A stretch of DNA of 64,000 bases, taken from the NCBI RefSeq assembly GCF_000023065.1, contig NC_012691.1, positions 2,214,501-2,278,500 of the forward strand, in the 5' to 3' direction. The DNA comes from Tolumonas auensis DSM 9187 (lineage in GTDB: Bacteria > Pseudomonadota > Gammaproteobacteria > Enterobacterales > Aeromonadaceae). The notes under the pieces are model-generated. The model did no database searches. It saw nothing but the letters and a program-made list of their open reading frames with translations, and was not told the origin of the DNA. The position numbers and the translations under genes were made by a program. Of this stretch, positions 29,791-39,765 are shown in pieces; within the stretch, counting starts at the first letter, position 1; every line of letters begins with the position of its first letter.

Positions 29791-29819
29791 GAAGGTTACT
29801 CAGCAACTGAGCAACCTTC
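29791..29819 (-). terminator. Hairpin after galE (weak terminator or attenuator)
   Basis: 12-bp stem GAAGGTTACTCA / TGAGCAACCTTC with one A-C mismatch and a 5-base loop, 22 bp past the galE stop. No strong T-run follows on the minus strand, so read-through from galE into the JUMPStart-led locus is possible. Confidence 0.5.
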
Positions 29820-29840
29820 CTGTGTTTGTAACATCAATAG

Positions 29841-30854
29841 TTATGCTTTATAGCCATTCGGGTTATTGGATTGCCAGCGCCAGGTATCCTGCATCATATC
29901 TTGCAGGGTACGCGCTGCTTTCCAGCCTAAATCATTAGCGGCATACGCCGGGTCAGCCCAACATTCAGCGATATCACCCGGCCGACGCGCAACGATCTGG
30001 TAGGCGATCTTTTTGCCGGAGGCCAGTTCAAAGGCGTTGATCATTTCCAGTACGGAATAGCCCTGGCCGGTGCCGAGATTATAGGTCAGTATGCCGCGTT
30101 CACGTTTGATGCGTTCAATCGCTTTGATATGGCCGATAGCCAGATCGACTACGTGGATATAATCACGTACACCAGTGCCGTCCGGTGTTGTGTAGTCGTT
30201 ACCAAATACGGAAAGCTGCGGTAAGCGGCCAATCGCAACCTGACTGATAAATGGCAGCAGGTTGTTAGGAATACCGTTAGGATCTTCCCCCATCGAGCCT
30301 GAAGCATGGGCACCGACCGGGTTGAAGTAACGCAGCAGGACAATGCCCCAACGAGGCTCGGCTTTTGCTACATCACGCAGAATTTCTTCTACCATCAGTT
30401 TGGAACGGCCATAAGGATTAGTTGCCGACAGCGGAAAACTTTCATTGATAGGCACTGCATGCGGGTCGCCATACACAGTGGCAGATGAGCTGAATACCAG
30501 ATCGAACACGTTATGCTGCTGCATCACTTCACACAGCGTTAAGGTCGCTGCAATATTGTTCTGATAGTACTTGAGAGGAAGGCGGGTCGATTCCCCGACG
30601 GCTTTTAACCCGGCAAAGTGAATGACCGATTCTATTTGGTGCTGGCTGAAGATGTTGTTCAGTGCTTCAGCATCACGGACATCTGCTTCATAAAACACCG
30701 GTTGTTTACCGGTTAATGCCGCAATACGGTTCAGAACTTCAGGATGTGAATTGCAGAAATTATCGGCGATGATCACGTCATAGCCGGCATTCAGCAATTC
30801 AACCGCAGTATGGCTGCCGATGTAACCGGCACCTCCGGTGACTAAAATGCTCAT
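29841..30854 (-). CDS. galE: UDP-glucose 4-epimerase
   Basis: Interconverts UDP-glucose and UDP-galactose. 337 aa, the family length (E. coli 338). [10 protein letters not shown] binds [11 protein letters not shown] and the YGRSK pair are catalytic; RYFNPVGAH and the C-terminal [13 protein letters not shown] are typical. It lies immediately upstream of the JUMPStart element and probably supplies UDP-galactose to WbaP. Confidence 0.96.
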   Translation of the reverse strand: MSILVTGGAGYIGSHTAVELLNAGYDVIIADNFCNSHPEVLNRIAALTGKQPVFYEADVRDAEALNNIFSQHQIESVIHFAGLKAVGESTRLPLKYYQNNIAATLTLCEVMQQHNVFDLVFSSSATVYGDPHAVPINESFPLSATNPYGRSKLMVEEILRDVAKAEPRWGIVLLRYFNPVGAHASGSMGEDPNGIPNNLLPFISQVAIGRLPQLSVFGNDYTTPDGTGVRDYIHVVDLAIGHIKAIERIKRERGILTYNLGTGQGYSVLEMINAFELASGKKIAYQIVARRPGDIAECWADPAYAANDLGWKAARTLQDMMQDTWRWQSNNPNGYKA

Positions 30855-31054
30855 ATTCTTCCCTGTAAATCAGTTTACCGATCTGCTGTGATTTTTATGG
30901 TCGGTTTCGTGCGGCTGTTATTGTATACAGGTCACTATACATAAACCATTAGTTTTGTTTCAGCAACAGCTGCACTGGTTAAAGCTTAGACACGGCAGCA
31001 TGCGGATTGAATATGGTGAATGACTGGATAGACTAGATATGCTGCTGTATCGCT

Positions 31055-31393
31055 TCACAGAGTTTCATCGATCTCATCAACAGAAGAAAAAAACTCAAGA
31101 CCAACTCGTTGAATATGTTTAAGTAATTCCGGATTGTCTATTGTATGCATCAGAACAAGATCGACTTTCCACGGCAGATAAAGTTCTTCAATCACATCGC
31201 TTAATTTAAGCAAATCGAACAACGTCAGCGCATTTGCTTCTATGCAAAGATCGATATCAGAGCCATTCCTGTAGTTCCCTTTTGCACGTGATCCAAACAG
31301 TATTACTTTACTGATCCGGGGTTCTGAGCGAAAAATATGCTTTAGTTGCTCGACAACCTGTATCGGTAGCCCGTATTTTTCGTCAGTTTTCAT
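31055..31393 (-). CDS. MNT-type nucleotidyltransferase, second HEPN-MNT pair
   Basis: 112 residues with the full GSX10DXD signature (GSRAKGNYRNGSDIDLCIE) of minimal nucleotidyltransferases. Probable antitoxin and modifying enzyme of the adjacent HEPN protein. The ATG overlaps the HEPN stop by four bases (ATGA), giving translational coupling. It is only distantly similar to the MNT at 7786-8085, so the two modules are independent families rather than a recent duplication. Confidence 0.85.
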   Translation of the reverse strand: MKTDEKYGLPIQVVEQLKHIFRSEPRISKVILFGSRAKGNYRNGSDIDLCIEANALTLFDLLKLSDVIEELYLPWKVDLVLMHTIDNPELLKHIQRVGLEFFSSVDEIDETL

Positions 31394-31809
31394 ATTGCGG
31401 CGCTTTTTAACTGCTGCATCGATAGCAAAAATGACATGAATTCTGCGTGATAGCGATTAAGGATAAGATCTGTTATCTCATCGGCTATTCCCTGATTGTA
31501 GGTATGTGAAGTCTGGTTGCGACTTTTTATCATCGACATCCAAACATCTCCGTTTGTTACCAAATTTTTGCTGAAAGCTTCGCGAACTGCATCACGTGAT
31601 CCGGTAATAGCTGGATTCCCTTGATAGGCAAAATAGTCTTTCATGACATTCCATGCCAATTCATGAGTAAATTCAAAAGATTGAATCAGCCCCTGTTTTT
31701 CAAGGTTAGATAGCGGGCGCTGTCCTGCCAGCTCAACAGCTTCTGTCAAATTAGATAATGCTCTACTGTAGTTTTCGAGCCGTTGCAGCCAACGAATATC
31801 CGGATCCAT
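31390..31809 (-). CDS. HEPN protein, HI0074 (nucleotidyltransferase substrate-binding) family
   Basis: 139 residues, all-helical, with RLENYSRALSNLTEAVE at the N-terminus, QSFEFTHELAWNVMKDYF in the middle and the HEPN motif RX4HXY as RNQTSHTY. This is the HI0074 family, first described as the substrate-binding half of a two-part nucleotidyltransferase and now seen as a HEPN toxin-like partner. It is upstream of and overlaps the MNT gene. Toxicity is inference from the family. Confidence 0.86.
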   Translation of the reverse strand: MDPDIRWLQRLENYSRALSNLTEAVELAGQRPLSNLEKQGLIQSFEFTHELAWNVMKDYFAYQGNPAITGSRDAVREAFSKNLVTNGDVWMSMIKSRNQTSHTYNQGIADEITDLILNRYHAEFMSFLLSMQQLKSAAI

Positions 31810-31943
31810 AACACTCTCATCACAAATGTAGTGTCTATCAGTGTAATGGATTGTGACTACTGAGCCAACACTGAGGGGGAACCAGGCTCAACATCTACAA
31901 AGTTGTATTTATGATGAAAAAAACGGGGTTAAGCACAAAAACA

Positions 31944-31965
31944 AAGGGCGCTTATAAGCGCCCTT
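31944..31965 (-). terminator. Intrinsic terminator of the pstCAB-phoU operon
   Basis: Perfect 11-bp stem AAGGGCGCTTA / TAAGCGCCCTT, followed in minus-strand reading by TTGTTTTTG. It lies 13 bp beyond the phoU stop. Confidence 0.88.
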
Positions 31966-31978
31966 AAAGTGATATCCA

Positions 31979-32671
31979 TCAACCCAGCGAGTCGACGTCT
32001 TCGATTTTGGTATGACGTACATCTTTGCCTTTGACGCAGTAGATGATGTAGTCACTGATGTGCTGGCAGCGATCGCCGATACGTTCGATAGAACGGGCGG
32101 CCCAGAGCACGTCCAGTACCTGCGGGATGGTGCGCGGGTCTTCCATCATATAGGTCATCAGTTCACGAATGATAGACTCATACTGACGGTCGATCTTGTC
32201 GTCTTCATGGTACAGACGTACTGCTGCTTCAACGTCCATGCGGGCGAAGGCATCCAGTGCATCGTGCAGCATTTTGATCGCCAGACGGCCCATGCTGTCG
32301 AGTGATACCAGCGGTGGCTGGGTACGGCCGGCATTATTCAGCACCATACGGGCCAGTTTATCGGCCACATCGCCCATCCGTTCCAGATCGGTCACGGTTT
32401 TGGAGATCATCAGGATCAGACGCAAGTCGCTTGCGGCCGGCTGACGTTTGGCAATAATGCGGGTGCACTCTTCGTCAATGGCGATCTCCATCGCATTGAC
32501 TTTGAGATCCGTTTCAACGATGTTGCGAGCCAGCTCGACATCCTGCGAATGGATTGCTTCCAGCGCATTACTCAGTTGCTGTTCGACCATGCCGCCCATG
32601 GCTAACACGCTGCTGCGGATGGTTTCCAGTTCGGTATTAAACTGACCGGAAATATGTTTGTTGACTTCCAC
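31979..32671 (-). CDS. phoU: PhoU, phosphate signalling and transport regulator
   Basis: 230-aa helical protein made of two PhoU repeats, each with a metal-binding acidic pattern: [20 protein letters not shown] in the first and [18 protein letters not shown] in the second. It links PstSCAB activity to PhoR and keeps the Pho regulon off when phosphate is plentiful. A GTG start at 32671 follows GGGAGG, an unusually strong site. Last gene of the pst operon, 18 bp after pstB. Confidence 0.96.
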   Translation of the reverse strand: MEVNKHISGQFNTELETIRSSVLAMGGMVEQQLSNALEAIHSQDVELARNIVETDLKVNAMEIAIDEECTRIIAKRQPAASDLRLILMISKTVTDLERMGDVADKLARMVLNNAGRTQPPLVSLDSMGRLAIKMLHDALDAFARMDVEAAVRLYHEDDKIDRQYESIIRELMTYMMEDPRTIPQVLDVLWAARSIERIGDRCQHISDYIIYCVKGKDVRHTKIEDVDSLG

Positions 32672-32689
32672 GTTAACCTCCCGGGCTTA

Positions 32690-33508
32690 TTAACCGTAAC
32701 GACCAGTGATGTAGTCTTCGGTTTTCTTCATCTTCGGCTTGGTGAAGATAGTGTTGGTGTCACAGTATTCGATCAGTTCGCCCATATACATAAAGGCAGT
32801 CTGATCAGAAACACGCGCTGCCTGTTGCATATTATGCGTTACGATCACAACGGTGTATTTGCTTTTCAGCTCATTAATCAATTCTTCGATGGTTAACGTT
32901 GAAATTGGATCCAGTGCTGAGGTTGGTTCGTCCAGCAGCAGAACTTCCGGTTCAATCGCGATAGCGCGGGCAATCACCAGACGTTGTTGCTGACCACCGG
33001 ACAGACCGAATGCATTTTCATTCAGACGATCTTTTACTTCTTCCCACAAAGCGGCACCACGCAGACTGCGTTCTACGGCTTCATCTAACTGACGGCGGTC
33101 GTTGATACCCTGCAGACGCAGGCCATAAACCACGTTTTCATAGATAGATTTCGGGAACGGGTTCGGACGCTGGAACACCATACCCACACGACGACGCAAG
33201 GCAGCAACATCGACACTGCGGTCGTAAATGTTTTTGCCGTGCAGCAGGATCTCGCCTTCAATGCGGCAGATCTCGACCAGATCGTTCATGCGGTTGATGC
33301 AGCGCAGCAGGGTGGATTTACCACAACCTGACGGACCGATGAAGGCCGTGACCTGCCCTTTCGGGATCTTCATGCTGACATCAAACAGAGCCTGTTTATT
33401 GCCGTAATACAGATCCAGTCCTTTAACTTCCAGCGCTGTTTTGTCTTCCGCCAAGTTGACCAGGTCAAGGGCTTCGCTGTTACTGATAGTCGGGGTTACA
33501 TTGATCAT
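32690..33508 (-). CDS. pstB: Phosphate ABC transporter ATP-binding protein PstB
   Basis: 272 aa from the ATG at 33508 (after AGAGGAAA); the frame is open further upstream, but into the 3' end of pstA. Walker A is [12 protein letters not shown], the ABC signature LSGGQQQRL, and Walker [14 protein letters not shown], followed by the switch His in [15 protein letters not shown]. It drives high-affinity phosphate import with PstA/PstC. Confidence 0.97.
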   Translation of the reverse strand: MINVTPTISNSEALDLVNLAEDKTALEVKGLDLYYGNKQALFDVSMKIPKGQVTAFIGPSGCGKSTLLRCINRMNDLVEICRIEGEILLHGKNIYDRSVDVAALRRRVGMVFQRPNPFPKSIYENVVYGLRLQGINDRRQLDEAVERSLRGAALWEEVKDRLNENAFGLSGGQQQRLVIARAIAIEPEVLLLDEPTSALDPISTLTIEELINELKSKYTVVIVTHNMQQAARVSDQTAFMYMGELIEYCDTNTIFTKPKMKKTEDYITGRYG

Positions 33509-33551
33509 ATTTTCCTCTACTCCGGAAAAGCCTATGTTCCAGGGCGGTAAA

Positions 33552-35198
33552 TTAGTTATCCAGCGCGCGATATTTTTCACGCAGATGGTTACGAATACTG
33601 ATTGCGGTCAGGTTCAGACCGACAATAACGGTGACCAGCAGGAACGAGGTGGCATACACCAGCGGACGCGCCGCTTCTACGTTCGGGCTCTGGAAACCGA
33701 CGTCAAAAATATGGAAACCCAGGTGCATGAACTTGCGTTCTACGTGCACATAAGGGAAGTTACCATCGAGCGGTAGTGTTGGCGCCAGTTTGACCGCCCC
33801 TACCAGCATCAGAGGCGCTACTTCACCTGCTGCACGGGCAATCGCCAGGATCAGACCGGTCATTATCGCCGGACTTGCCATCGGCAACACGATGCGCCAC
33901 AAAGTTTCAGCTTTGGTTGCGCCCAGCGCCAGAGAGCCATGACGGATTGCGCTCGGAATACGGGATAACCCTTCCTCAGTCGATACAATCACGACTGGCA
34001 GCGTCAGGATCGCCAGTGTCAGCGCAGACCAGATCACACCCGGAGTACCAAATACCGGATTAGGTGACGCTTCCGGATAGAAGATACGGTCCAGTGAGCC
34101 ACCGAGCATGTATACGAAGAAACCTAAACCAAACACCCCGTAAACAATGGATGGCACACCCGCCAGGTTGATTACGGCAATGCGGATCAGTTTGGTCATC
34201 GCATTTTTACCGGCATATTCGTGCAGGTAAACCGCAGCAACAACACCCAGTGGTGTCACGATCACTGTCATCAGCAGCACCATGAAGACGGTACCGAAAA
34301 TTGCCGGGAATACCCCACCTTCAGTATTCGCTTCTCGGGGTTCGTCACTGACGAACTTACCAATCTGATGGAACCAGTGTCCTATTTTTTGCAACAGGTT
34401 CATCTGATTCGGCCAGTTCACATCAATCACTTGTGTCAGCGGAATACTTACTTCCATGCCACGCATATCTTTGATAACCAGAGTGTCATGGCTGGCCTGT
34501 TCACGCAGATCAAACAGACGTTTTTCCAATACCTGGTATTCTTTAGCTAATTCGGCGCGCTGATCCGCAAAGTCTTTCTGAGTGGCATCATTCCATTCGT
34601 TATTCAGCTGCAACTTGCGTTCTTTCATACGCAATTTTTCCAGCTGATAGTTGATGGCACCGATCTCGCCTTTTTGCAGATCATCTGCATCTTCATTCAG
34701 CGCACGAACACGGCTCAGATGTTCAGGTAATACTTTGTGAACATCTTCAGTCAGTGGCTTACCATCAACGACAAGGCGCTGAATGTAGCCATAGAAGTTA
34801 CCGTTAGTCGATCGTTCCAGAATAGCCAGCTCTGCAGGTTCTGAACGTTGCTTGATATCCGTTTCCAGTGTCCAGCGGAAATCGAGCGGAACGAATTCAC
34901 GGTTACCGGTCTTTATCAGATAACGGGTCAGTACTTCATCAACATTATCCGGCAACGTCACACCGGTAGCGCGGATACGGGCACTCGGCACCAGTTCTTC
35001 ATCATATAATTCACCGATGATGACTTCCTGTTTACCGTTTTCTGAAATCTGCCATTCATAGATGGTGTGCGGCCAGAAATAAACCAGACCACGCCAGCCA
35101 ATCAGCATCAGCAGACCAATAACGGCTACCAGACTGAGACTCACCGCGCCGCCTGTCATCCAGATCCAGGGAGAGCCTGATTTAAACCACTTTTTCAT
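33552..35198 (-). CDS. pstA: Phosphate ABC transporter permease PstA (long form)
   Basis: 548 residues, against about 296 in E. coli. After a first helix (about 14-36) there is a long extra periplasmic region (about 40-280) with a charged, coiled-coil-like segment ([12 protein letters not shown]...). The usual permease domain with about five helices and the EAA-type loop [25 protein letters not shown] follows. Long PstA forms are known in Vibrio, Aeromonas and Pseudomonas. It pairs with the long PstC upstream (23 bp). Confidence 0.94.
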   Translation of the reverse strand: MKKWFKSGSPWIWMTGGAVSLSLVAVIGLLMLIGWRGLVYFWPHTIYEWQISENGKQEVIIGELYDEELVPSARIRATGVTLPDNVDEVLTRYLIKTGNREFVPLDFRWTLETDIKQRSEPAELAILERSTNGNFYGYIQRLVVDGKPLTEDVHKVLPEHLSRVRALNEDADDLQKGEIGAINYQLEKLRMKERKLQLNNEWNDATQKDFADQRAELAKEYQVLEKRLFDLREQASHDTLVIKDMRGMEVSIPLTQVIDVNWPNQMNLLQKIGHWFHQIGKFVSDEPREANTEGGVFPAIFGTVFMVLLMTVIVTPLGVVAAVYLHEYAGKNAMTKLIRIAVINLAGVPSIVYGVFGLGFFVYMLGGSLDRIFYPEASPNPVFGTPGVIWSALTLAILTLPVVIVSTEEGLSRIPSAIRHGSLALGATKAETLWRIVLPMASPAIMTGLILAIARAAGEVAPLMLVGAVKLAPTLPLDGNFPYVHVERKFMHLGFHIFDVGFQSPNVEAARPLVYATSFLLVTVIVGLNLTAISIRNHLREKYRALDN

Positions 35199-35221
35199 GC
35201 TGCTTTCGTCCTTTGATCCGA

Positions 35222-37459
35222 TTACATGGAGCTGTATTTATCACGCAGACGTTGACGGATGTATTCGGCAATGCTGTTGAAAATAAAGGTGAACACAAAC
35301 AGTACAAATGCGGCAAGGAACAGTACGCGATAGTGTGAACTACCGACTTCCGATTCCGGCATTTCTACCGCGATATTCGCCGCCAGCGTACGCAACCCTT
35401 CGAAAATACTCATGTTCATGATCGGGGTGTTACCTGTTGCCATCAGTACAATCATGGTTTCGCCCACGGCACGGCCCAGCCCCATCATCACGGCGGAGAA
35501 AATACCCGGGCTGGCAGTCAAAATGACCACGCGGCTTAAGGTCTGCCATGGGGTTGCACCCAGCGCCAGAGAACCTTGTGTCAGATGTTTTGGCACAGAG
35601 AACACGGCATCTTCTGCGATAGAGAAGATAGTCGGGATCACCGCAAAGCCCATCGCGATGCCAACGACTAATGAGTTACGCTGGTCAAACCGGATACCAA
35701 TATCATTGGTAATGAAACCACGCACATTACCACCAAAGAAATGGGTTTCGAGGATTGGACTCAGCTCGATACAACCCCAGCCGATCAATACAATCACCGG
35801 CACCAGAATCAGCGCGTGCCAGCCTTCCGGCAGAGACTCTCTGATTTTGCGTGGTAATGCATTCCAGCCCATACCCGCCAGCAGTACACCCAGCGGTAAC
35901 GAGACCAGCATCAGTACAATACCCGGCAGATTTTCCTCAATTGCCGGTGCCAGCCACAGGCCCGCTAGGAACCCAAGAATTACTGTCGGCAATGCCGCCA
36001 TGATTTCAACGGTTGGCTTCACAAACGTACGCATACCGGCAGACATGAAATAGCCTGCATAGATTGCACCAGCCAGTGCAATCGGTACTGCAAACAGCAT
36101 GGCGTAGAACGCGGCTTTCAGGGTACCAAATGCCAGCGGCACCAGACTCAGCTTCGGTTCAAAATCATCGGATGCAGAGGTGGATTGCCACACATATTGT
36201 GGTTCCGGATAACCTTCGTACCAAACCTCACTCCACAACGCGCTCCAACCCACTTCAGGATGCTCGTTGTGTACATGGAACAGCTGGAATTTATCCGCCT
36301 GTTGTACTAACAGCGCCGAGTTACGCGGAGATAGCGTAATGGCATCCAGCTTTCCTTCACCTAAGTTTTCAGCGTACAGACGCGCGTTACTGGTGGTGTA
36401 GAACAGTTCCACATGATTGTCACCGGATAAGGTAGCAAAGCCTTTACGACTGTGCTCCGGAGCCAGTTTACGAATCGATTGCTCGGCCTGGAAATCACGG
36501 ATCTGCATAAAACTGCGGGAACCGTCTTTCAGCACTTCAAACCACTGAGAGATCGTACCGTTATCATTAGCAACCAGCAGAGATGAGGCACCACTCAGCA
36601 GAGAGATGTTGGTTACATTGGCATGCTGGGCATTGACCTGCAGAGAGGCTCGCAGGGTGATGTTATCCGGCGTCACGATGTTGTAGATAGACAGCAGATT
36701 GCCAACGCGGACCAGTAACACATCCAGATTAGGCGTCAGGATCAACTGCTCAATCTTGCCAGTGATCTCCGGTAAACGGTAATGCTGACTCTGCCATTCC
36801 ACTTCACCGGAAAGGAAGTTCTCCTCACCAGCCTGTACCAGCAGCTGAACACCTGTTTCAGTGGCAAACGCAAATACACGTTTGTCTGATTTGGCTTCAT
36901 ATGCCAGATGAGTGATGGCATGACCTTCCTGATCCAGAACTACCGGTGCTTCACCCAGCGGATATTTAATTTCAGCCTGGGTAATGCGTGCTTTGCCTTC
37001 CGGATAAATAGAAGTAAATTCAGGCTGTAACACCTTTGCCTGACCGTTTGCCAGACCATAGATAATCAGCGGCTTACCCATTGCGGTATTAGCCACTGCA
37101 GTCACATTGTCTGACACCGTCTGGTGCAGTAATACGCCACCGACCGGATGGCCGGATTCCTTATCCAGAGAAAAGAAATCGACATCACCCTGATGACTGA
37201 AGCGATAAGCTAACTGATTCTGCTCATCGGTGCCCAAAATTGCGGTTGTGCCTTTTACCGGAACCTGTAATGAAACAGCGGATTCCAGTGATGCACCGGC
37301 AAAAATCGGTTTAACCACATAAAGCAGATAGAAAAAAATCAGCAGCAACGCAACCAGCACCAGAATACCTCCGGTGGTTACGCCGACACTGGCAAGACGA
37401 TCCTTGGCACGCCGCTTTCGGCTGCCGGCCATCGTCAGATTGATCGATTCTGTTGACAT
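35222..37459 (-). CDS. pstC: Phosphate ABC transporter permease PstC (long form)
   Basis: 745 residues, more than twice E. coli PstC (319). An N-terminal cytoplasmic basic stretch and helix (about 29-52) lead to a periplasmic insert of about 370 residues that is beta-rich, with repeats reminiscent of a propeller (for example DGNHVELFYTTSNARLYAEN-type strands). The permease domain (about 430-745) has the EAA-type [28 protein letters not shown] loop. First gene of the operon; ATG 37459 follows GAGG. A Pho-box promoter lies about 30 bp upstream. The function of the insert is unknown. Confidence 0.93.
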   Translation of the reverse strand: MSTESINLTMAGSRKRRAKDRLASVGVTTGGILVLVALLLIFFYLLYVVKPIFAGASLESAVSLQVPVKGTTAILGTDEQNQLAYRFSHQGDVDFFSLDKESGHPVGGVLLHQTVSDNVTAVANTAMGKPLIIYGLANGQAKVLQPEFTSIYPEGKARITQAEIKYPLGEAPVVLDQEGHAITHLAYEAKSDKRVFAFATETGVQLLVQAGEENFLSGEVEWQSQHYRLPEITGKIEQLILTPNLDVLLVRVGNLLSIYNIVTPDNITLRASLQVNAQHANVTNISLLSGASSLLVANDNGTISQWFEVLKDGSRSFMQIRDFQAEQSIRKLAPEHSRKGFATLSGDNHVELFYTTSNARLYAENLGEGKLDAITLSPRNSALLVQQADKFQLFHVHNEHPEVGWSALWSEVWYEGYPEPQYVWQSTSASDDFEPKLSLVPLAFGTLKAAFYAMLFAVPIALAGAIYAGYFMSAGMRTFVKPTVEIMAALPTVILGFLAGLWLAPAIEENLPGIVLMLVSLPLGVLLAGMGWNALPRKIRESLPEGWHALILVPVIVLIGWGCIELSPILETHFFGGNVRGFITNDIGIRFDQRNSLVVGIAMGFAVIPTIFSIAEDAVFSVPKHLTQGSLALGATPWQTLSRVVILTASPGIFSAVMMGLGRAVGETMIVLMATGNTPIMNMSIFEGLRTLAANIAVEMPESEVGSSHYRVLFLAAFVLFVFTFIFNSIAEYIRQRLRDKYSSM

Positions 37460-37490
37460 GAAGACCTCAACTCCATTTTAGAGTACGGTT

Positions 37491-37524
37491 ATTCTAAGGA
37501 TTCCATATGACAGTTTTGTTACAA
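37491..37524 (-). promoter_or_regulatory. Pho-box promoter of pstC operon
   Basis: Minus strand: Pho box TTGTAAC-AAAA-CTGTCAT (37524-37507), a 10-base spacer, then a -10 TAGAAT (37496-37491). This is the canonical geometry of PhoB-activated promoters, in which the box replaces the -35. The pstC start codon is about 30 bp further on. Confidence 0.88.
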
Positions 37525-37596
37525 CGCTGCCATTTACGTGTTTATTCAGCATTTAGTGTAGTCGCATCCTGTTTCTTGAGAGCTGTATTACGGGGA

Positions 37597-37630
37597 TTGA
37601 CACCAGTTTGTCATATAGTTGACATATAAT
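37597..37630 (+). promoter_or_regulatory. Pho-box promoter of ppk-ppx (three 11-bp-phased half sites)
   Basis: Half sites TTGACAC (37597), TTGTCAT (37608) and TTGACAT (37619) recur every 11 bp. The first two form a Pho box ending exactly 10 bp before a perfect -10 TATAAT (37625-37630). The third overlaps the -10. It implies PhoB control of polyphosphate synthesis. Confidence 0.85.
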
Positions 37631-37692
37631 ATGACTGCAATGCTTTGTTATCTAAGCAGGTGCAGCAGTAATAAAGAGCAGTGAGGATCGGC

Positions 37693-39765
37693 ATGAGTAA
37701 TGACAAATTATGGCTTGAAAAAGAACTGAGCTGGCTTTCTTTCAACAGCCGCGTATTACAAGAAGCAATGGATAAATCTGTCCCCCTGATAGAACGGGTT
37801 CGTTTTCTCGGCATTTTTTCCAATAATCAGGATGAATTTTTCAAAGTACGCGTCGCCGATGTGAAACGACGGGTACTGATTCATAAAGAACATGGCGGTG
37901 ATCCCAAAGCTGAAGATCTGTTACATATCATTCAGGATCGCGTCATGGAGCTTGGCAATATTTTTGATAACACCTATCACGAACTGATGATGGCGTTAGC
38001 CCGGCATAACATTTTTCTGATCAACGAAGAACAGACCAGCCCGGACCAACAGACATGGTTGCGCACTTATTTTAAAGAGAAGGTATTGCGCCATATCAGC
38101 CCTATTTTGCTGACCAGCGACAGTGACCCCGTCAGCTTTCTGAAAGATCAGTACACCTATCTTGCGGTAAAAATGAAAAAAACGGGTCACCACGGACAAT
38201 ATGCACTGATAGAAGTGCCGACAGAGCATCTCCCCCGCTTTGTTCCTGTACCCAGCGACGGTAACCGCGGGAAGAAAGTATTAATCATCCTGGATAATGT
38301 GATTCGTTTGTGTCTGGATGACATCTTTAGTGGCTTCTTTGAATACGATACGATCGCGGCCTATTCAGTAAAAATGACACGTGATGCGGAATTCGACGTA
38401 TCGTCGCAGATGGATTTAACCCTGCTGGAAAAAACCAGTGAAGGGCTGAAACAGCGCCTGAAAGCCCTGCCGGTACGTTTCACCTATGATCGGGAAATGC
38501 CGCAGGCTATGGTCCAGTTTCTGACCAGCAAACTGGAAATGAGCCACTACGACTCGATTATGCCCGGTGGCCGTTATCACAACTTTAAGGATTTTATTGG
38601 CTTTCCGAATGTCGGCCGTACGTATCTGGAAAACTATAAACTGCCGGCACTGGACTGCCAGGATTTTGAACGGCATCAGACCGTGTTCCAGGCCATCTCC
38701 AAACAGGACATACTGCTTTACTATCCTTATCACAAATTCAAATACATGACGGAAATGCTGCGGCAGGCATCATTTGACCCAGCCGTCAGCTCCATCAAAA
38801 TGAATATTTACCGAGTTGCCAGTCAGTCGCGTGTTATCGATTCACTTATCGATGCGGCAAACAATGGCAAACGGGTGACGGTGGTTGTCGAGCTGCAGGC
38901 CCGCTTTGATGAAGCGGCCAATATTAAATGGGCCAACCGTCTGAAAGATGCGGGGGTTAAAGTATTATTTGGCCTCGATAGTCTGAAAGTTCACTCCAAA
39001 CTTTGCCTGATCACCCGCCGGGAAGGTAATGAGCAGGTGCGCTATGCGCATATCGGTACGGGTAACTTTAACGAGAAGACGGCGAAGATTTACACTGACT
39101 TCTCGCTGTTTACCCGTAATCAGGAAATCGCAGCGGAAGTGGATAACGTGTTTGAATTTATCGAACACCCCTATCGCCGGATTAAATTTAATCATCTGCT
39201 GGTATCACCGATCAATTCCCGCCGATATATTTATCGTCTTATCGATAATGAACTGACGAATGCCCGTGCCGGATTACCTGCTGAGATTACAATAAAAATC
39301 AATAACCTGGTGGATGATGGACTGGTGCAACGCCTGTATGCCGCCAGTCAGGCCGGCGTTAAAATCCGTATGATCGTGCGGGGTATGTGCTCGCTGGTTC
39401 CGGGTATACACGGCGTCAGTGATAATATTCAGATTATTAGTATTGTTGACCGGTTCCTGGAACACCCTCGCGTGATGATGTTCCATAATAATGGTAATCC
39501 GAAAGTGTTTATTTCATCGGCGGACTGGATGACCCGTAATCTGGATCACCGGGTCGAAGTTGGCACACCGATCTATGATGAACGACTGAAACAGCAGATC
39601 ATCGATATGCTGGAGATACAGTTCAGCGATACCACGAAAGCGCGTGTGATTGATGCGGATCAACGGAACGGCTATGTTCCGCGTGGAAATCGGCGTAAAA
39701 TCCGTTCACAAATATCTATTTACGAATATCTGCAACGATTGGAGTTACCGACTTATGCCGAATAA
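37693..39765 (+). CDS. ppk: Polyphosphate kinase
   Basis: Makes inorganic polyphosphate from ATP at the membrane. The ATG at 37693 follows GAGGATCGGC and gives 690 aa (E. coli 688); a GTG four codons upstream is less likely. The autophosphorylated histidine is His434 in KVHSKLCLI, followed by GTGNFNEKTAKIYTDFSL. The N-terminal LWLEKELSWLSFNSRVLQEA and the FIGFPNVGRTY block are typical. It overlaps ppx by 11 bp and is divergent from pstC. Confidence 0.97.
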   Translation: MSNDKLWLEKELSWLSFNSRVLQEAMDKSVPLIERVRFLGIFSNNQDEFFKVRVADVKRRVLIHKEHGGDPKAEDLLHIIQDRVMELGNIFDNTYHELMMALARHNIFLINEEQTSPDQQTWLRTYFKEKVLRHISPILLTSDSDPVSFLKDQYTYLAVKMKKTGHHGQYALIEVPTEHLPRFVPVPSDGNRGKKVLIILDNVIRLCLDDIFSGFFEYDTIAAYSVKMTRDAEFDVSSQMDLTLLEKTSEGLKQRLKALPVRFTYDREMPQAMVQFLTSKLEMSHYDSIMPGGRYHNFKDFIGFPNVGRTYLENYKLPALDCQDFERHQTVFQAISKQDILLYYPYHKFKYMTEMLRQASFDPAVSSIKMNIYRVASQSRVIDSLIDAANNGKRVTVVVELQARFDEAANIKWANRLKDAGVKVLFGLDSLKVHSKLCLITRREGNEQVRYAHIGTGNFNEKTAKIYTDFSLFTRNQEIAAEVDNVFEFIEHPYRRIKFNHLLVSPINSRRYIYRLIDNELTNARAGLPAEITIKINNLVDDGLVQRLYAASQAGVKIRMIVRGMCSLVPGIHGVSDNIQIISIVDRFLEHPRVMMFHNNGNPKVFISSADWMTRNLDHRVEVGTPIYDERLKQQIIDMLEIQFSDTTKARVIDADQRNGYVPRGNRRKIRSQISIYEYLQRLELPTYAE

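Noticed and set aside
29768-29840. sigma-70 promoter for the polysaccharide locus between galE and JUMPStart
   Set aside because: A promoter is expected here, but the best -35/-10 candidates have wrong spacing (12 or 20 bp), so I could not support a position.
30915-30930. LexA-like box (CTGTTATTGTATACAG) upstream of galE
   Set aside because: CTGT-N8-ACAG is expected about once by chance in 64 kb, no SOS-type gene follows on either strand, and galE is not a known SOS gene.
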